From contig CAVTHV010000014.1 in NCBI GenBank assembly GCA_963734595.1, positions 248,001 to 312,000 of the forward strand: a stretch of DNA of 64,000 nt, in the 5' to 3' direction. The notes below the pieces were generated by a model. The model was not told the origin of the DNA and did no database searches. It saw nothing but the letters and a program-made list of their open reading frames with translations. The position numbers and the translations under genes were made by a program. The DNA is from CAKKQX01 sp963734595. Lineage in GTDB: Bacteria; Pseudomonadota; Gammaproteobacteria; Burkholderiales; SG8-41. Shown here piece by piece: positions 56,055 to 63,762 of the stretch; position 1 is the stretch's first letter; the number at the start of each line of letters is the position of its first letter.

Positions 56055-56639
56055 ATGAAAACCACCGACACCATGCAAACGTTCAGTGCCGCGGACAGGA
56101 AAGGCGGCCTCCTTTATCCGACGCTGCTGATCGCCGCGATCGCGGTGATCATCTTCAGCGTGTTGGGCATCGCCGCCATGACAGGGTACTTGCCGAGCGC
56201 GCTGTCAAAAAACGGCCCGGACGCCGGAGGCCTGGCGGCGACTGAAATCGCACCGGCGAAAAATCCGGGCAAGCCGCGCCTGGCCGCAGACGGCGGCGCA
56301 GCGTGTGCCGATTGCGGCGTGGTGGAATCGATACGCGCGGTCGAGAGCAAGGGCCAGGGCAGCGGGCTCGGCGCTGTAGCTGGCGGCGTGGTTGGCGGCA
56401 TCCTCGGCAACCAGATCGGCGGCGGAGGCGGACGTGCGGCGATGACTGTGGTAGGGGTCGGCGCGGGCGCTTATGCCGGCCACGAAATCGAGAAAAACGC
56501 AAACAAGTCCGTCAGCTACCAGGTGCGGGTGCGCATGAACGACGGGACCCGCCGCACATTCTATGAGCGCGCGCAGCCCGCGCTTGCGGTCGGACAGAAA
56601 GTGCGCGTGACGAACAGCGGCGTGGTTGCCACAGGGTAG
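56055..56639 (+). CDS. SlyB/PcpY-like glycine-zipper 2TM protein
   Basis: 194 residues, intact. An N-terminal membrane helix (LLYPTLLIAAIAVIIFSVLGIAAM) anchors it. After a linker with CADCGVVESIRAVESKGQGSGLGAVAGGVVGGILGNQIGGGGGRAAMTVVGVGAGAYAGHEIEKN, the glycine zipper, comes the C-terminal YQVRVRMNDGTRRTFYERAQPALAVGQKVRV. The family includes SlyB and the Rickettsia 17-kDa antigen and acts in outer-membrane stability. Here it has an N-terminal helix rather than a lipobox. It has its own sigma-54 promoter and is probably activated by GlrR. Confidence 0.85.
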   Translation: MKTTDTMQTFSAADRKGGLLYPTLLIAAIAVIIFSVLGIAAMTGYLPSALSKNGPDAGGLAATEIAPAKNPGKPRLAADGGAACADCGVVESIRAVESKGQGSGLGAVAGGVVGGILGNQIGGGGGRAAMTVVGVGAGAYAGHEIEKNANKSVSYQVRVRMNDGTRRTFYERAQPALAVGQKVRVTNSGVVATG

Positions 56640-56665
56640 CCAGGCGAAAACAGGGGAGAGGGAAT

Positions 56666-56965
56666 ATGAACAGATTCGGACATGGGCGCCTGCGGCGGGT
56701 TGCCGCCGAGTTACGCGGTGACGAGGCGGTGGCGATCGATATTCTGGAGGTGTCCCTGCGCATGGGCGAAGTGGCGCGCACGCGCATTGAGACGGACACC
56801 ATGTTGTTGCGGCTTGCGCTGAAGGCGCTGGATAGTGTCATAGTGCAATGCTGTCGCGAGACCGGCTCGCGATATCCGAGCTACAAAGCGCTGCTGCGGT
56901 ATCTCGACGGGCAACCGGACGACGCTGCGGCCGATGATGCCAAAGTCGTCAATCTGCCAACGTGA
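56666..56965 (+). CDS. Hypothetical protein, 99 aa
   Basis: Soluble helical protein starting MNRFGHGRLRRVAAELRGDEAVAIDILEVSLRMGEVARTRIETD, with a strong Shine-Dalgarno (GGGGAGAGG). It contains CCRETGSRYPSYKALLRYLDGQPDDAAADD. No family is recognised. Spacing of 26 bases after the glycine-zipper gene suggests that it shares the sigma-54 transcript. Confidence 0.6.
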   Translation: MNRFGHGRLRRVAAELRGDEAVAIDILEVSLRMGEVARTRIETDTMLLRLALKALDSVIVQCCRETGSRYPSYKALLRYLDGQPDDAAADDAKVVNLPT

Positions 56966-57215
56966 GCTTGCCTGTGAACGCGTCGCACCGCGTCGCCCGG
57001 TTGGTTGCGGCGCTGGTTTGTGTCGCGCTGCTGACCTTCATGCGGAGTCCGATGCGGCGCTGAACAACCTCGCGCAGGTGCTTGCAGACGAGGGCCGGTT
57101 TGCCGAGGCGCAATCGGCTGTGCGGCGCGCGCTTGCGCTGGACGGCCCCAACAAGACGGTGGCCGAAAGGACGCTGCACGAAATCAGGCAAAAAATCGGG
57201 GCACATTCAAAATGA
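56962..57215 (+). pseudogene. Internally deleted TPR lipoprotein or peptidase remnant
   Basis: A GTG at 56962 begins a signal-like stretch (NASHRVARLVAALVCVALL) that stops at 57063. Another frame then gives ESDAALNNLAQVLADEGRFAEAQSAVRRALALDGPNKTVAERTLHEI, a single TPR unit like the C-terminus of PA2778-family C39-like peptidases. The whole catalytic middle is missing, so this looks like a real internal deletion plus a frameshift rather than one sequencing error. Confidence 0.5.
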
Positions 57216-58193
57216 TGATAATTCCGGACCAGCATCGCCGCGATAACCGCTGGGGAAAGAGCCTGCGCGCGGTGTTTCTGCACGTTTTGATCACGCTGCT
57301 TGCCGTAGGCATAGCCTTCGCGTTGCCCGCAGGTGCGCAGTACATTCTCTATCAGTGGTGGCCGAAGGTCGCGGAAGATGCCAATCTGCTGCTGGCGACC
57401 GAAATCGGGCTGGCTGCGGCGCTGGCGCTGCTGTTCAACGTATCGCGTATCGCGTGGGAAAACCGCCACAAGGTGCAGATCGCCGACATGGCGGCGCTGG
57501 TGTATGCGCGCGATACGCACAACTGGTTCACGCGCTGGCGCGAGCGCAGGCTCGTGAAACGCCTGCCGGCGGCACGCGATGCCTTTATCCTTACGCTTAC
57601 CGGTTACAACACTTTTGCCAACGCGGACAGTTCCTTGCACGAACCGCTGAAGACAGCCTATGAGATCCGTGTCATGCTGCTCAATCCGGCGGCCGGAAGC
57701 GCGCAGCGGCGCGTCAATTCGCTGCCGAGCGAGGTGACCCTGCAATCATTCATGCATGAGATCGAAACCAGTATCGATTATCTCGCCGGGCTGCGCATGC
57801 AGGGCAAAAAGATAACGCTCAAGTTCTACGAGCACGAACCGTTCTGGAAGGTGGCGGTGCTCGGGGAACTCGTCTGGGTTCAGGTCCTGCCACAGCGGTT
57901 TCGAGGTCAAGCACGAGCCGGAATACGTGTTTGCCTCGAATCCGGAAAATCCGCGCCGGGGCCTGTTTGTGCCGTTTTACATGTATTTTCTGGAACGATG
58001 GGGCGACTCGCGACATCCGGAATTCGATTTCGACAAGCGCGAGCTGGTCTACCGGGATGAGGAGGGGCGGGAAGTCAGGCGCGCAAAATTGGGGGAGGTC
58101 CGCCCTCCGGAGGGCCCGGTGTTGCTGGCCTCATGGAATGCATGTTTCAGGGCGGGCGAGGAGGCACCGGGTGCGCTGCAGACAAGCAATTAG
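57212..58193 (+). CDS. Membrane protein of unknown function (frameshifted)
   Basis: About 326 residues. Two membrane helices (VFLHVLITLLAVGIAFALPAGAQYIL and LATEIGLAAALALLFNVSRIAW) are followed by a soluble domain: ARDAFILTLTGYNTFANADSSLHEPLKTAYEIRVMLLNP, EIETSIDYLAGLRMQGKKITLKFYEHEPFWKVAVLGELVWVQ and, after a break near 57885, PRRGLFVPFYMYFLERWGD. The second half has the look of a phospholipase-D-like nuclease/transferase fold without clear HKD motifs. I do not assign a function. Its start overlaps the remnant upstream by four bases. Confidence 0.7.
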
Positions 58194-58434
58194 AAGCGCG
58201 CTGACCGTGGCGATATTCAGCGCCGCAGCAATGCTGGCGGGATGCGCCGGCCAGCAGCCGCCGGCGCGGCATATCAATCTGTCCGGGTATTCGGCCGCAT
58301 TCAAACAGGGTTACGCCGATGGCTGCGACAGCACGCGGTCCGCGCGCCACCGCGACGAGCAGCGCTACGTGAAGGACGCGGACTACATGATGGGCTGGAA
58401 CGACGGCAGCAGCGCGTGCTCAAAGCGCAAATGA
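58171..58434 (+). CDS. Small lipoprotein, 87 aa
   Basis: A GTG start with a strong Shine-Dalgarno (GAGGAGG) overlaps the end of the preceding gene by 23 bases. MRCRQAIRSALTVAIFSAAAMLAGC has lipobox LAGC. The mature part, YSAAFKQGYADGCDS and DADYMMGWNDGSSAC, holds two paired Cys and a repeated (Y/M)xxGxxDGxxxxC pattern. This resembles small periplasmic lipoproteins of unknown function in betaproteobacteria. Confidence 0.7.
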   Translation: MRCRQAIRSALTVAIFSAAAMLAGCAGQQPPARHINLSGYSAAFKQGYADGCDSTRSARHRDEQRYVKDADYMMGWNDGSSACSKRK

Positions 58435-58454
58435 GCTGAATGCTTCAAATGAGT

Positions 58455-58517
58455 TGGCTCTTCGCTCCGACCCAGCCCCCAGCCCCTAGTCCCAAGCCCC
58501 TAGTCCCCAGCCCCTTG
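58455..58517. repeat. CCCCTAGTCCCCAG array (element M)
   Basis: Degenerate units CCCAGCCC, CCCTAGTCCCAAG, CCCCTAGTCCCCAG fill the gap before the spoT stop. Only one arm is visible. Confidence 0.6.
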
Positions 58518-58524
58518 AACCAGA

Positions 58525-60639
58525 TCAGCCCTTGGCGCGGGTGATACGGATGACTTCGGGAACGTGGCGCAGGCCGCGCATGATCTGCGCGAGATGCAGG
58601 CGGTTCGACACCTGCAGCGTGAAGTGCATATCGGTATAGTCGCCCCCGTCCTCGGGGTTGACGACGACGTTCTGGATGTTCGACCCGCCCTCGGCGATTG
58701 CCGCCGCGATTTTGGCCAGCACGCCGCGCTGGTTCGCCGTCACCAGCTTGACCCTCACCTCGAACAGTTTTTTCGTCTCCGGATCCCACTCGACGTCGAG
58801 CAGCCGCTCGGGATCGGTGCGGGTCTTGCCGATCAACGGGCAGTCGTGGGTATGGATCACCATGCCCTGCCCTTTGCTGATGATGCCGATGATCGGGTCG
58901 CCCGGAATCGGGTTGCAGCATTTCGCAAACTGGATCGCCATCCCTTCGGAACCGCGGATGACGACGGATCCCGGCAGACGGGTTTCGCCCGACTGCGGCT
59001 CGCCGAGCGACAGCAACCGGCGCGCCACCACCACGGCGAGACGCTTGCCAAGCCCGATGTCGGCGAGGATTTCCTGGCGTGACTTGGCGCTGGAATCGAA
59101 CACCAGCTTGTCCCACTGAATCGTCGTGACGTCGGCGAGGTTCACCTTGAACAGTCCGAGCGCCTGGTTGAGCAGCCGCTCGCCGAGCAGCACCGACTCC
59201 TGGAAGTGCGTGGTTTTCAGGAAGTGCCGGATGTGCGAGCGCGCCTTGGCGGTGACGACGAAATTGAGCCACAGCGGGTTGGGTTTGGCGTGCGCGGCGG
59301 TGATGATCTCGACGCGGTCGCCGTTTTTCAGCTCGCTGCGCAGCGGCATCAGTTCCTGGTTGATCTTGACCGCCACGCAGCGGTTGCCGATGTCGGTGTG
59401 CACCGTGTAGGCGAAGTCGACCGCGGTGGCGCCGCGCGGCAGCGCCATGATCTGCCCTTTCGGCGTGAAGACGTAGACCTCGTCGGGGAAGAGATCGACT
59501 TTGAGATGTTCGAGAAACTCGACCGAGTCGCCCGACTCGGACTGCATCTCGATCAGGCTCTGCAGCCACTGGTGGGTTTTTTTCTGCAGATCGGAGAGGC
59601 TGCTGTCGGAGCTCTTGTAGAGCCAGTGCGACGCGACGCCGGCCTCCGCGATCTTGTGCATTTCGGTGGTGCGGATCTGCACTTCGATCGGGGTGCCGAA
59701 CGGCCCGAACAGCATGGTGTGCAGCGACTGGTAGCCGTTGGCCTTGGGGATCGCGATATAGTCCTTGAACTTGCCCGGGATCGGCTTGTAGAGGCCGTGC
59801 AGCGCTCCCAGCGCGATGTAGCACGCATGCACGTCCTTGACGACGATGCGGAAGCCGAACACGTCGAGCACCTGCGCGAAAGGCAGCGACTTCTCGCGCA
59901 TCTTGCGGTAGATCGAATAAAGATGCTTTTCGCGGCCGTGAACCTGCGCCTCGATGTTGTTGTCCTTGAGCCGCCGTTTGACCGACTCCATCACCTTGCT
60001 GAGCGCCTCGCGGCGGTTGCCGCGCGCCGCCTTGACCGCCTTGCTGAGCACCCGGTAGCGGTCCGGGTAGAGGTGCTTGAAGGAAAGGTCCTCGAGTTCC
60101 TGGTAGATGCTGTTGAGCCCGAGCCGGTTGGCGATCGGCGCGTAGATATCCAGCGTTTCGCGCGCGATGCGCTGGCGCCTGCGGTCGTCGACCGCATCCA
60201 GCGTGCGCATGTTGTGAAGCCGGTCGGCGAGCTTGATCAGGATCACGCGCACGTCGCGCGCCATCGCCAGCAGCATTTTGCGGAAATTCTCCGCCTGCGC
60301 CTTTTCCTGGGTTTCGAATTCGATCTTGTCGAGCTTGGAAACGCCGTCGACCAGCTCGGCGACCAGCTTGCCGAAATTGCGGGTGATCTCGGCCTTGGTG
60401 ACCGAGGTGTCCTCCATCACGTCATGCAACAGCGCTGCGGTCAGTGCCTGCGGATCGAGGTGCCATTGCGCAAGAATGTTGGCAACGGCGAGCGGATGCG
60501 AGATGTAGGGATGACCGGACTTGCGGAACTGCCCTTCGTGTGCCGCTTCGCTGAAGTGGTATGCCGACTCTATCTGCGACAAATCCTCCGGCTTCAGGTA
60601 GCCCGACCATTCCTTGAACAGTGTGGCGGCTTCGGGCAT
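58525..60639 (-). CDS. spoT: Bifunctional (p)ppGpp synthetase/hydrolase SpoT
   Basis: 704 residues, intact. The HD hydrolase domain has HPLAVANILAQWHLDPQALTAALLHDVMEDT and KLADRLHNMRTL. The synthetase has GREKHLYSIYRKM and VLDVFGFRIVV, with YKPIPGKFKDYIAIPKANGYQSLHT. TGS (VYVFTPKGQIMALPRGATAVDFAY), the conserved Cys pair FAKCCNPIPGD and a C-terminal ACT domain follow. An intact HD motif makes it the SpoT/Rel bifunctional type. The rpoZ-spoT order is standard. Confidence 0.96.
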   Translation of the reverse strand: MPEAATLFKEWSGYLKPEDLSQIESAYHFSEAAHEGQFRKSGHPYISHPLAVANILAQWHLDPQALTAALLHDVMEDTSVTKAEITRNFGKLVAELVDGVSKLDKIEFETQEKAQAENFRKMLLAMARDVRVILIKLADRLHNMRTLDAVDDRRRQRIARETLDIYAPIANRLGLNSIYQELEDLSFKHLYPDRYRVLSKAVKAARGNRREALSKVMESVKRRLKDNNIEAQVHGREKHLYSIYRKMREKSLPFAQVLDVFGFRIVVKDVHACYIALGALHGLYKPIPGKFKDYIAIPKANGYQSLHTMLFGPFGTPIEVQIRTTEMHKIAEAGVASHWLYKSSDSSLSDLQKKTHQWLQSLIEMQSESGDSVEFLEHLKVDLFPDEVYVFTPKGQIMALPRGATAVDFAYTVHTDIGNRCVAVKINQELMPLRSELKNGDRVEIITAAHAKPNPLWLNFVVTAKARSHIRHFLKTTHFQESVLLGERLLNQALGLFKVNLADVTTIQWDKLVFDSSAKSRQEILADIGLGKRLAVVVARRLLSLGEPQSGETRLPGSVVIRGSEGMAIQFAKCCNPIPGDPIIGIISKGQGMVIHTHDCPLIGKTRTDPERLLDVEWDPETKKLFEVRVKLVTANQRGVLAKIAAAIAEGGSNIQNVVVNPEDGGDYTDMHFTLQVSNRLHLAQIMRGLRHVPEVIRITRAKG

Positions 60640-60649
60640 CGGCAGTTCA

Positions 60650-60737
60650 AGGATGGAGAATGAGGGCTAAGGGATGATCCGGGTGTCGCGTTGCATTCTC
60701 TTCGGCCTTCATCCCTCATCCCTCATCCCTCGATTCA
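60650..60737. repeat. Inverted pair of GATGAGG arrays (element I)
   Basis: The left arm (60650-60677) reads AAGGATGGAGAATGAGGG then CTAAGGGATGA. The right arm (60708-60737) reads CTTCATCCCTCATCCCTC then ATCCCTCGATTCA. On the minus strand the right arm begins with the rpoZ stop codon (TGAATCGAGGGATGAGGG). It occupies the rpoZ-spoT gap. Confidence 0.75.
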
Positions 60738-60941
60738 GGTCTGTCCCTTGTTCAGGATTTCAGCGCCGTACTTGCCCGCGGCAAGCTCGCGCAGGGCGAT
60801 AACCGTCGGCTTGTCGCGGTTGGGTTCGAGCATCGGCTGGGCGCCGTTGGCCAGTTGCCGCGCACGATGAGTCGCCGCGAGCGACATCTCGAAACGGTTG
60901 GGCATGGATTTCAAACAGTCGTCAACAGTAATGCGTGCCAT
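60735..60941 (-). CDS. rpoZ: RNA polymerase omega subunit
   Basis: 68 residues, complete. MARITVDDCLKSMPNRFEMSLAATHRARQLANGA is the conserved family N-terminus. PTVIALRELAAGKYG follows. It aids assembly of RNA polymerase and binds ppGpp, and lies between gmk and spoT as usual. Confidence 0.95.
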   Translation of the reverse strand: MARITVDDCLKSMPNRFEMSLAATHRARQLANGAQPMLEPNRDKPTVIALRELAAGKYGAEILNKGQT

Positions 60942-60955
60942 GTGGGGTACCTTGC

Positions 60956-61559
60956 TTATTTCATGCGGTTGATCAAATCGCTGTGGCGGGCGAGCTGGCG
61001 GGCGCGCTTCAGCCGTTCGGCCCGAACGATGCTGATCAGGTCCTGCGCCGCCCGGTTAAAGTCTTGGTTAATAATAACATAATCGAACTCGCCGACATGG
61101 GCAATTTCCTCCCGCGCGTTGCCCAGGCGGCGTGCTATGGCCTCGGGGGAGTCCTGGCCGCGCTTGTTGAGCCGCGCCAGCAGCGCATCGAACGAGGGCG
61201 GCAGGATAAAAATGCTGACCCCGCCCGGGATCAGCCTGCGCACCTGGTCCGCGCCCTGCCAGTCGATTTCGAGCAGGATATCCTGGCCCTTCGCGATCTG
61301 GTCCGTTACCCACTGCTGCGAGGTGCCGTAGCTGTTGCCATGAACCTCTGCGCTTTCCAGGAATTCGCCGCGTTCCAGCATGCGTTCGAATTCCGCGGTG
61401 CCCACGAAATGATAATCGTGGCCGTCGGCCTCGCCGGGGCGCGGCCCGCGCGTGGTGTACAAACCGATTTGCGCACTGCGGGTCGGCTTCGAGCAATGCG
61501 CCGGTCAGGCTGGTCTTGCCCGCGCCCGAGGGGGCGCTCACGATGAATGAGACAGACAT
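60956..61559 (-). CDS. gmk: Guanylate kinase (frameshifted)
   Basis: Phosphorylates GMP to GDP. MSVSFIVSAPSGAGKTSLTGALL has the P-loop APSGAGKT. YTTRGPRPGEADGHDYHFVGTAEFERMLERGEFLESAEVHGNSYGT is the GMP-binding domain and LLEIDWQGADQVRR the Walker B-like part. One extra base near 61470 breaks the frame; the length of 604 nt is 201 codons plus one base. Essential gene. Confidence 0.95.
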
Positions 61560-61584
61560 CGGATCGGATTCGGGTTCGGCTCAA

Positions 61585-61868
61585 CTACGTAAGAGTTTGC
61601 AATCCATGACATCCTGCCAGTCCTGGTCAAATCGAACGGTGGGTTTCAAGAAGCCAGTTTGGCGATCTGAACTGAGTTTCAAGCTCTCAGGGAACCTTTG
61701 CTATGGACAGGTGGTTAATGAACACTTTCGGCTGTCCTCGGCGATGTTCGAGGGAATTGATACCGCGGCGTTGCAGTTGGGTGCGAGGCCAAATCTCTCC
61801 TCGGCAGAGGGGTGACTGTAGACTTCGGTCCAGTCATCGCTTCTGCCATTGCAATCTGAATACTTCAT
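61585..61868 (-). pseudogene. Decayed four-helix-bundle (S23/IVP-like) gene
   Basis: Reading the minus strand from an ATG at 61868 with several frame changes gives MKYSD, then WQK and AM-DWT-EVYS, then SAEERFGLA, AAVSIPSNIAED, FINHLSIAK and ELETQF. These are in the right order and spacing for the four-helix-bundle family first seen as 23S rRNA intervening-sequence proteins (consensus around EERYGL, AAVSIPSNIAEG, F-x-SIARGS-x-ELETQ). At least six indels and an in-frame stop lie in 280 bases, far denser than in neighbouring genes. It sits between gmk and yicC. Confidence 0.78.
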
Positions 61869-61914
61869 GGCTGTTCGATCATCGGCCCTGTTGACGAATC
61901 TTCCGAATCCGTTC

Positions 61915-62781
61915 TCACTCTATATTCTGGATCTGCTCGCGCATCTGCTCGATCAGCAGCTTGAGGTCCATCGCCACCTGGGTTACGGCGATATCGACCG
62001 ATTTCGAGCCCAGCGTGTTGGCTTCGCGGTTCAGTTCCTGCATCAGGAAGTCGAGACGCTTGCCGACGGCGCCGCCCTTGTCGAGGATGCGCCTGAGTTC
62101 ACCGATGTGCGTCGTAAGCCGCGTCAGTTCCTCGTCGACGTCGATCTTGTTGGCGAACAGCGCGATCTCCTGGCGGATGCGCTCGTCGTCGCCGCTGACC
62201 GTCGCTTCCCTGAGCCGGGTGGAGAGTTTTTCCTGAAATGCGGCGATGATTCCGGGCATGCGCGGCGCGACGCCGGCAACATGCGTTTCCATTGCAGTTG
62301 CCCGGTCGAGCAGCATTTCCCGGAGCTTGCCGCCCTCTCGCGCGCGCGCCGCCGTAAACTCGTCGAGCGCGGTATGCAGCAGGTCACGGCATGCCGTTTT
62401 CAGCTCTTCGACCGGCAGCGTGTCGGCGCCCAGCATGCCCGGCCAGTGCAGGATATCGGAGGCGCTCATGCCGGCGGCGTCCGGCAGAGCGGTCTTTACC
62501 TGGGCGTTGAGTGCGATCACCTGCCGCAGCAAGGCTTCATTGAGCTCGGGGACCCGGGTGGTGTCGGCGGTTGCGCTGAACGACACCCGGCATTCGACCT
62601 TGCCCCGGCTGAGCTTCGCAGCCACCAGTTCGCGCAATGCCGGCTCGATGCTGCGCAGGTCTTCGGGCAGCCGGAACTGGAGGTCGAGATAACGATGGTT
62701 GACCGAGCGCAATTCGACGTTGAGGGCGCCATAAGCGAACTCTTTCGCCGCCATGGCGTAGCCGGTCATGCTGTATATCAT
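61915..62781 (-). CDS. yicC: YicC-family endoribonuclease
   Basis: 288 residues, intact. MIYSMTGYAMAAKEFAYGALNVELRSVNHRYLDLQFRLPEDL is the YicC N-terminal domain, and IRQEIALFANKIDVDEELTRLTTHIGELRRIL, then GKRLDFLMQELNREANTLGSKS, is the DUF1732 C-terminal domain. Recent work identifies YicC as an endoribonuclease. ATGs at 62787 and 62835 would extend it by 2 or 18 residues; MIYSMTGYA is the conserved opening. Confidence 0.93.
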   Translation of the reverse strand: MIYSMTGYAMAAKEFAYGALNVELRSVNHRYLDLQFRLPEDLRSIEPALRELVAAKLSRGKVECRVSFSATADTTRVPELNEALLRQVIALNAQVKTALPDAAGMSASDILHWPGMLGADTLPVEELKTACRDLLHTALDEFTAARAREGGKLREMLLDRATAMETHVAGVAPRMPGIIAAFQEKLSTRLREATVSGDDERIRQEIALFANKIDVDEELTRLTTHIGELRRILDKGGAVGKRLDFLMQELNREANTLGSKSVDIAVTQVAMDLKLLIEQMREQIQNIE

Positions 62782-62849
62782 GCTCATGCTCGCTATATAA
62801 TCCGGGTGGTTCACCAGAACTCCAGAAGATAACATACCTCGGGAAAATC

Positions 62850-63566
62850 ATGCGACCCAGCGGCAGAAAACCGGACCAATTACGCGCGATGCGCATCACT
62901 CGCCATTACACCCGCCATGCCGAAGGTTCGGTGCTGATCGAAAGCGGCGACACCAGGGTGATTTGCACTGCGAGCGTGCTGGAGCGCGTGCCGCCGCATC
63001 TCAAGGGCCGGCAGCAGGGCTGGGTGACGGCGGAATACGGCATGCTGCCGCGCGCCACGAACACGCGCACCGACCGCGAGGCCGCGCGCGGCAAGCAAAC
63101 CGGGCGCACCCAGGAAATCCAGCGCCTGATCGGGCGCGCGCTGCGCTCGGTGATGGATTTGAAGGGGCTGGGCGAGCGCACCATCCATCTTGACTGCGAC
63201 GTGATCCAGGCCGACGGCGGCACGCGCACCGCGAGCATCACCGGCGCGTTCGTCGCGCTGCACGATGCGGTGGGGATGCTGCTCAGGAAGCAGGCGATCA
63301 CGCAGTCGCCGATCCGCGATTTCGTCGCGGCGGTATCGGTCGGCGTCTACCAGGGTACGCCGCTGCTCGATCTCGACTATATCGAGGATTCGCAGTGCGA
63401 TACCGACATGAACGTGGTGATGACCGGCAGCGAAGGCCTGGTCGAAGTGCAGGGCACGGCCGAAGGCGCGCCGTTTTCGCGCGCCGAGATGGACGCGATG
63501 CTCATGCTTGCCGAAAAAGGCATCCGCGAGCTCGTCGCCGCCCAGAAGGCGGCGTTGAACGGCTAA
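62850..63566 (+). CDS. rph: Ribonuclease PH
   Basis: Phosphorolytic 3'-to-5' exoribonuclease for tRNA maturation, 238 residues, intact. MRPSGRKPDQLRAMRITRHYTRHAEGSVLIESGDTRVICTASV, the arginine-rich PRATNTRTDREAARGKQTGRTQEIQRLIGRALRSV, and the catalytic LDCDVIQADGGTRTASITGA and EDSQCDTDMNVVMT are all present. It is divergent from yicC with a 68-base gap and upstream of rdgB. Confidence 0.97.
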   Translation: MRPSGRKPDQLRAMRITRHYTRHAEGSVLIESGDTRVICTASVLERVPPHLKGRQQGWVTAEYGMLPRATNTRTDREAARGKQTGRTQEIQRLIGRALRSVMDLKGLGERTIHLDCDVIQADGGTRTASITGAFVALHDAVGMLLRKQAITQSPIRDFVAAVSVGVYQGTPLLDLDYIEDSQCDTDMNVVMTGSEGLVEVQGTAEGAPFSRAEMDAMLMLAEKGIRELVAAQKAALNG

Positions 63567-63576
63567 AAAATTATTT

Positions 63577-63746
63577 ACCGCCAAGGCCGCCAAGCACGCC
63601 AAGGAAAAACACAAAATTGAAATAACCTGAACAAATGACGCGGATTGCCTACCAGCTTTGACCATGGTGGGAAGTTCCGCAGTCTTTGTTCAGTTAAATT
63701 CTGATTTTGTGATTTTCTTGGCGTGCTTGGCGGTCTTGGCGGTTCA
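63577..63746. repeat. Inverted pair of CGCCAAG arrays (element D)
   Basis: The left arm (63577-63610) reads ACCGCCAAGGCCGCCAAGC then ACGCCAAGGAAAAAC. The right arm (63714-63746) reads TTTCTTGGCGTGCTTGGC then GGTCTTGGCGGTTCAA. The complementarity continues inward (ACAAAATTGAAATAACCTGA against its partner before 63714), so the whole 170-bp element can fold into one long imperfect hairpin. Confidence 0.88.
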
Positions 63747-63762
63747 ATTGTTTTGCTTAGAC

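Noticed and set aside
61516..61815. Plus-strand 99-codon frame (MPAPEGALTM...) over gmk and the gap
   Set aside because: It starts inside gmk on the opposite strand, has no Shine-Dalgarno, and the gap's real content is the minus-strand four-helix-bundle remnant.
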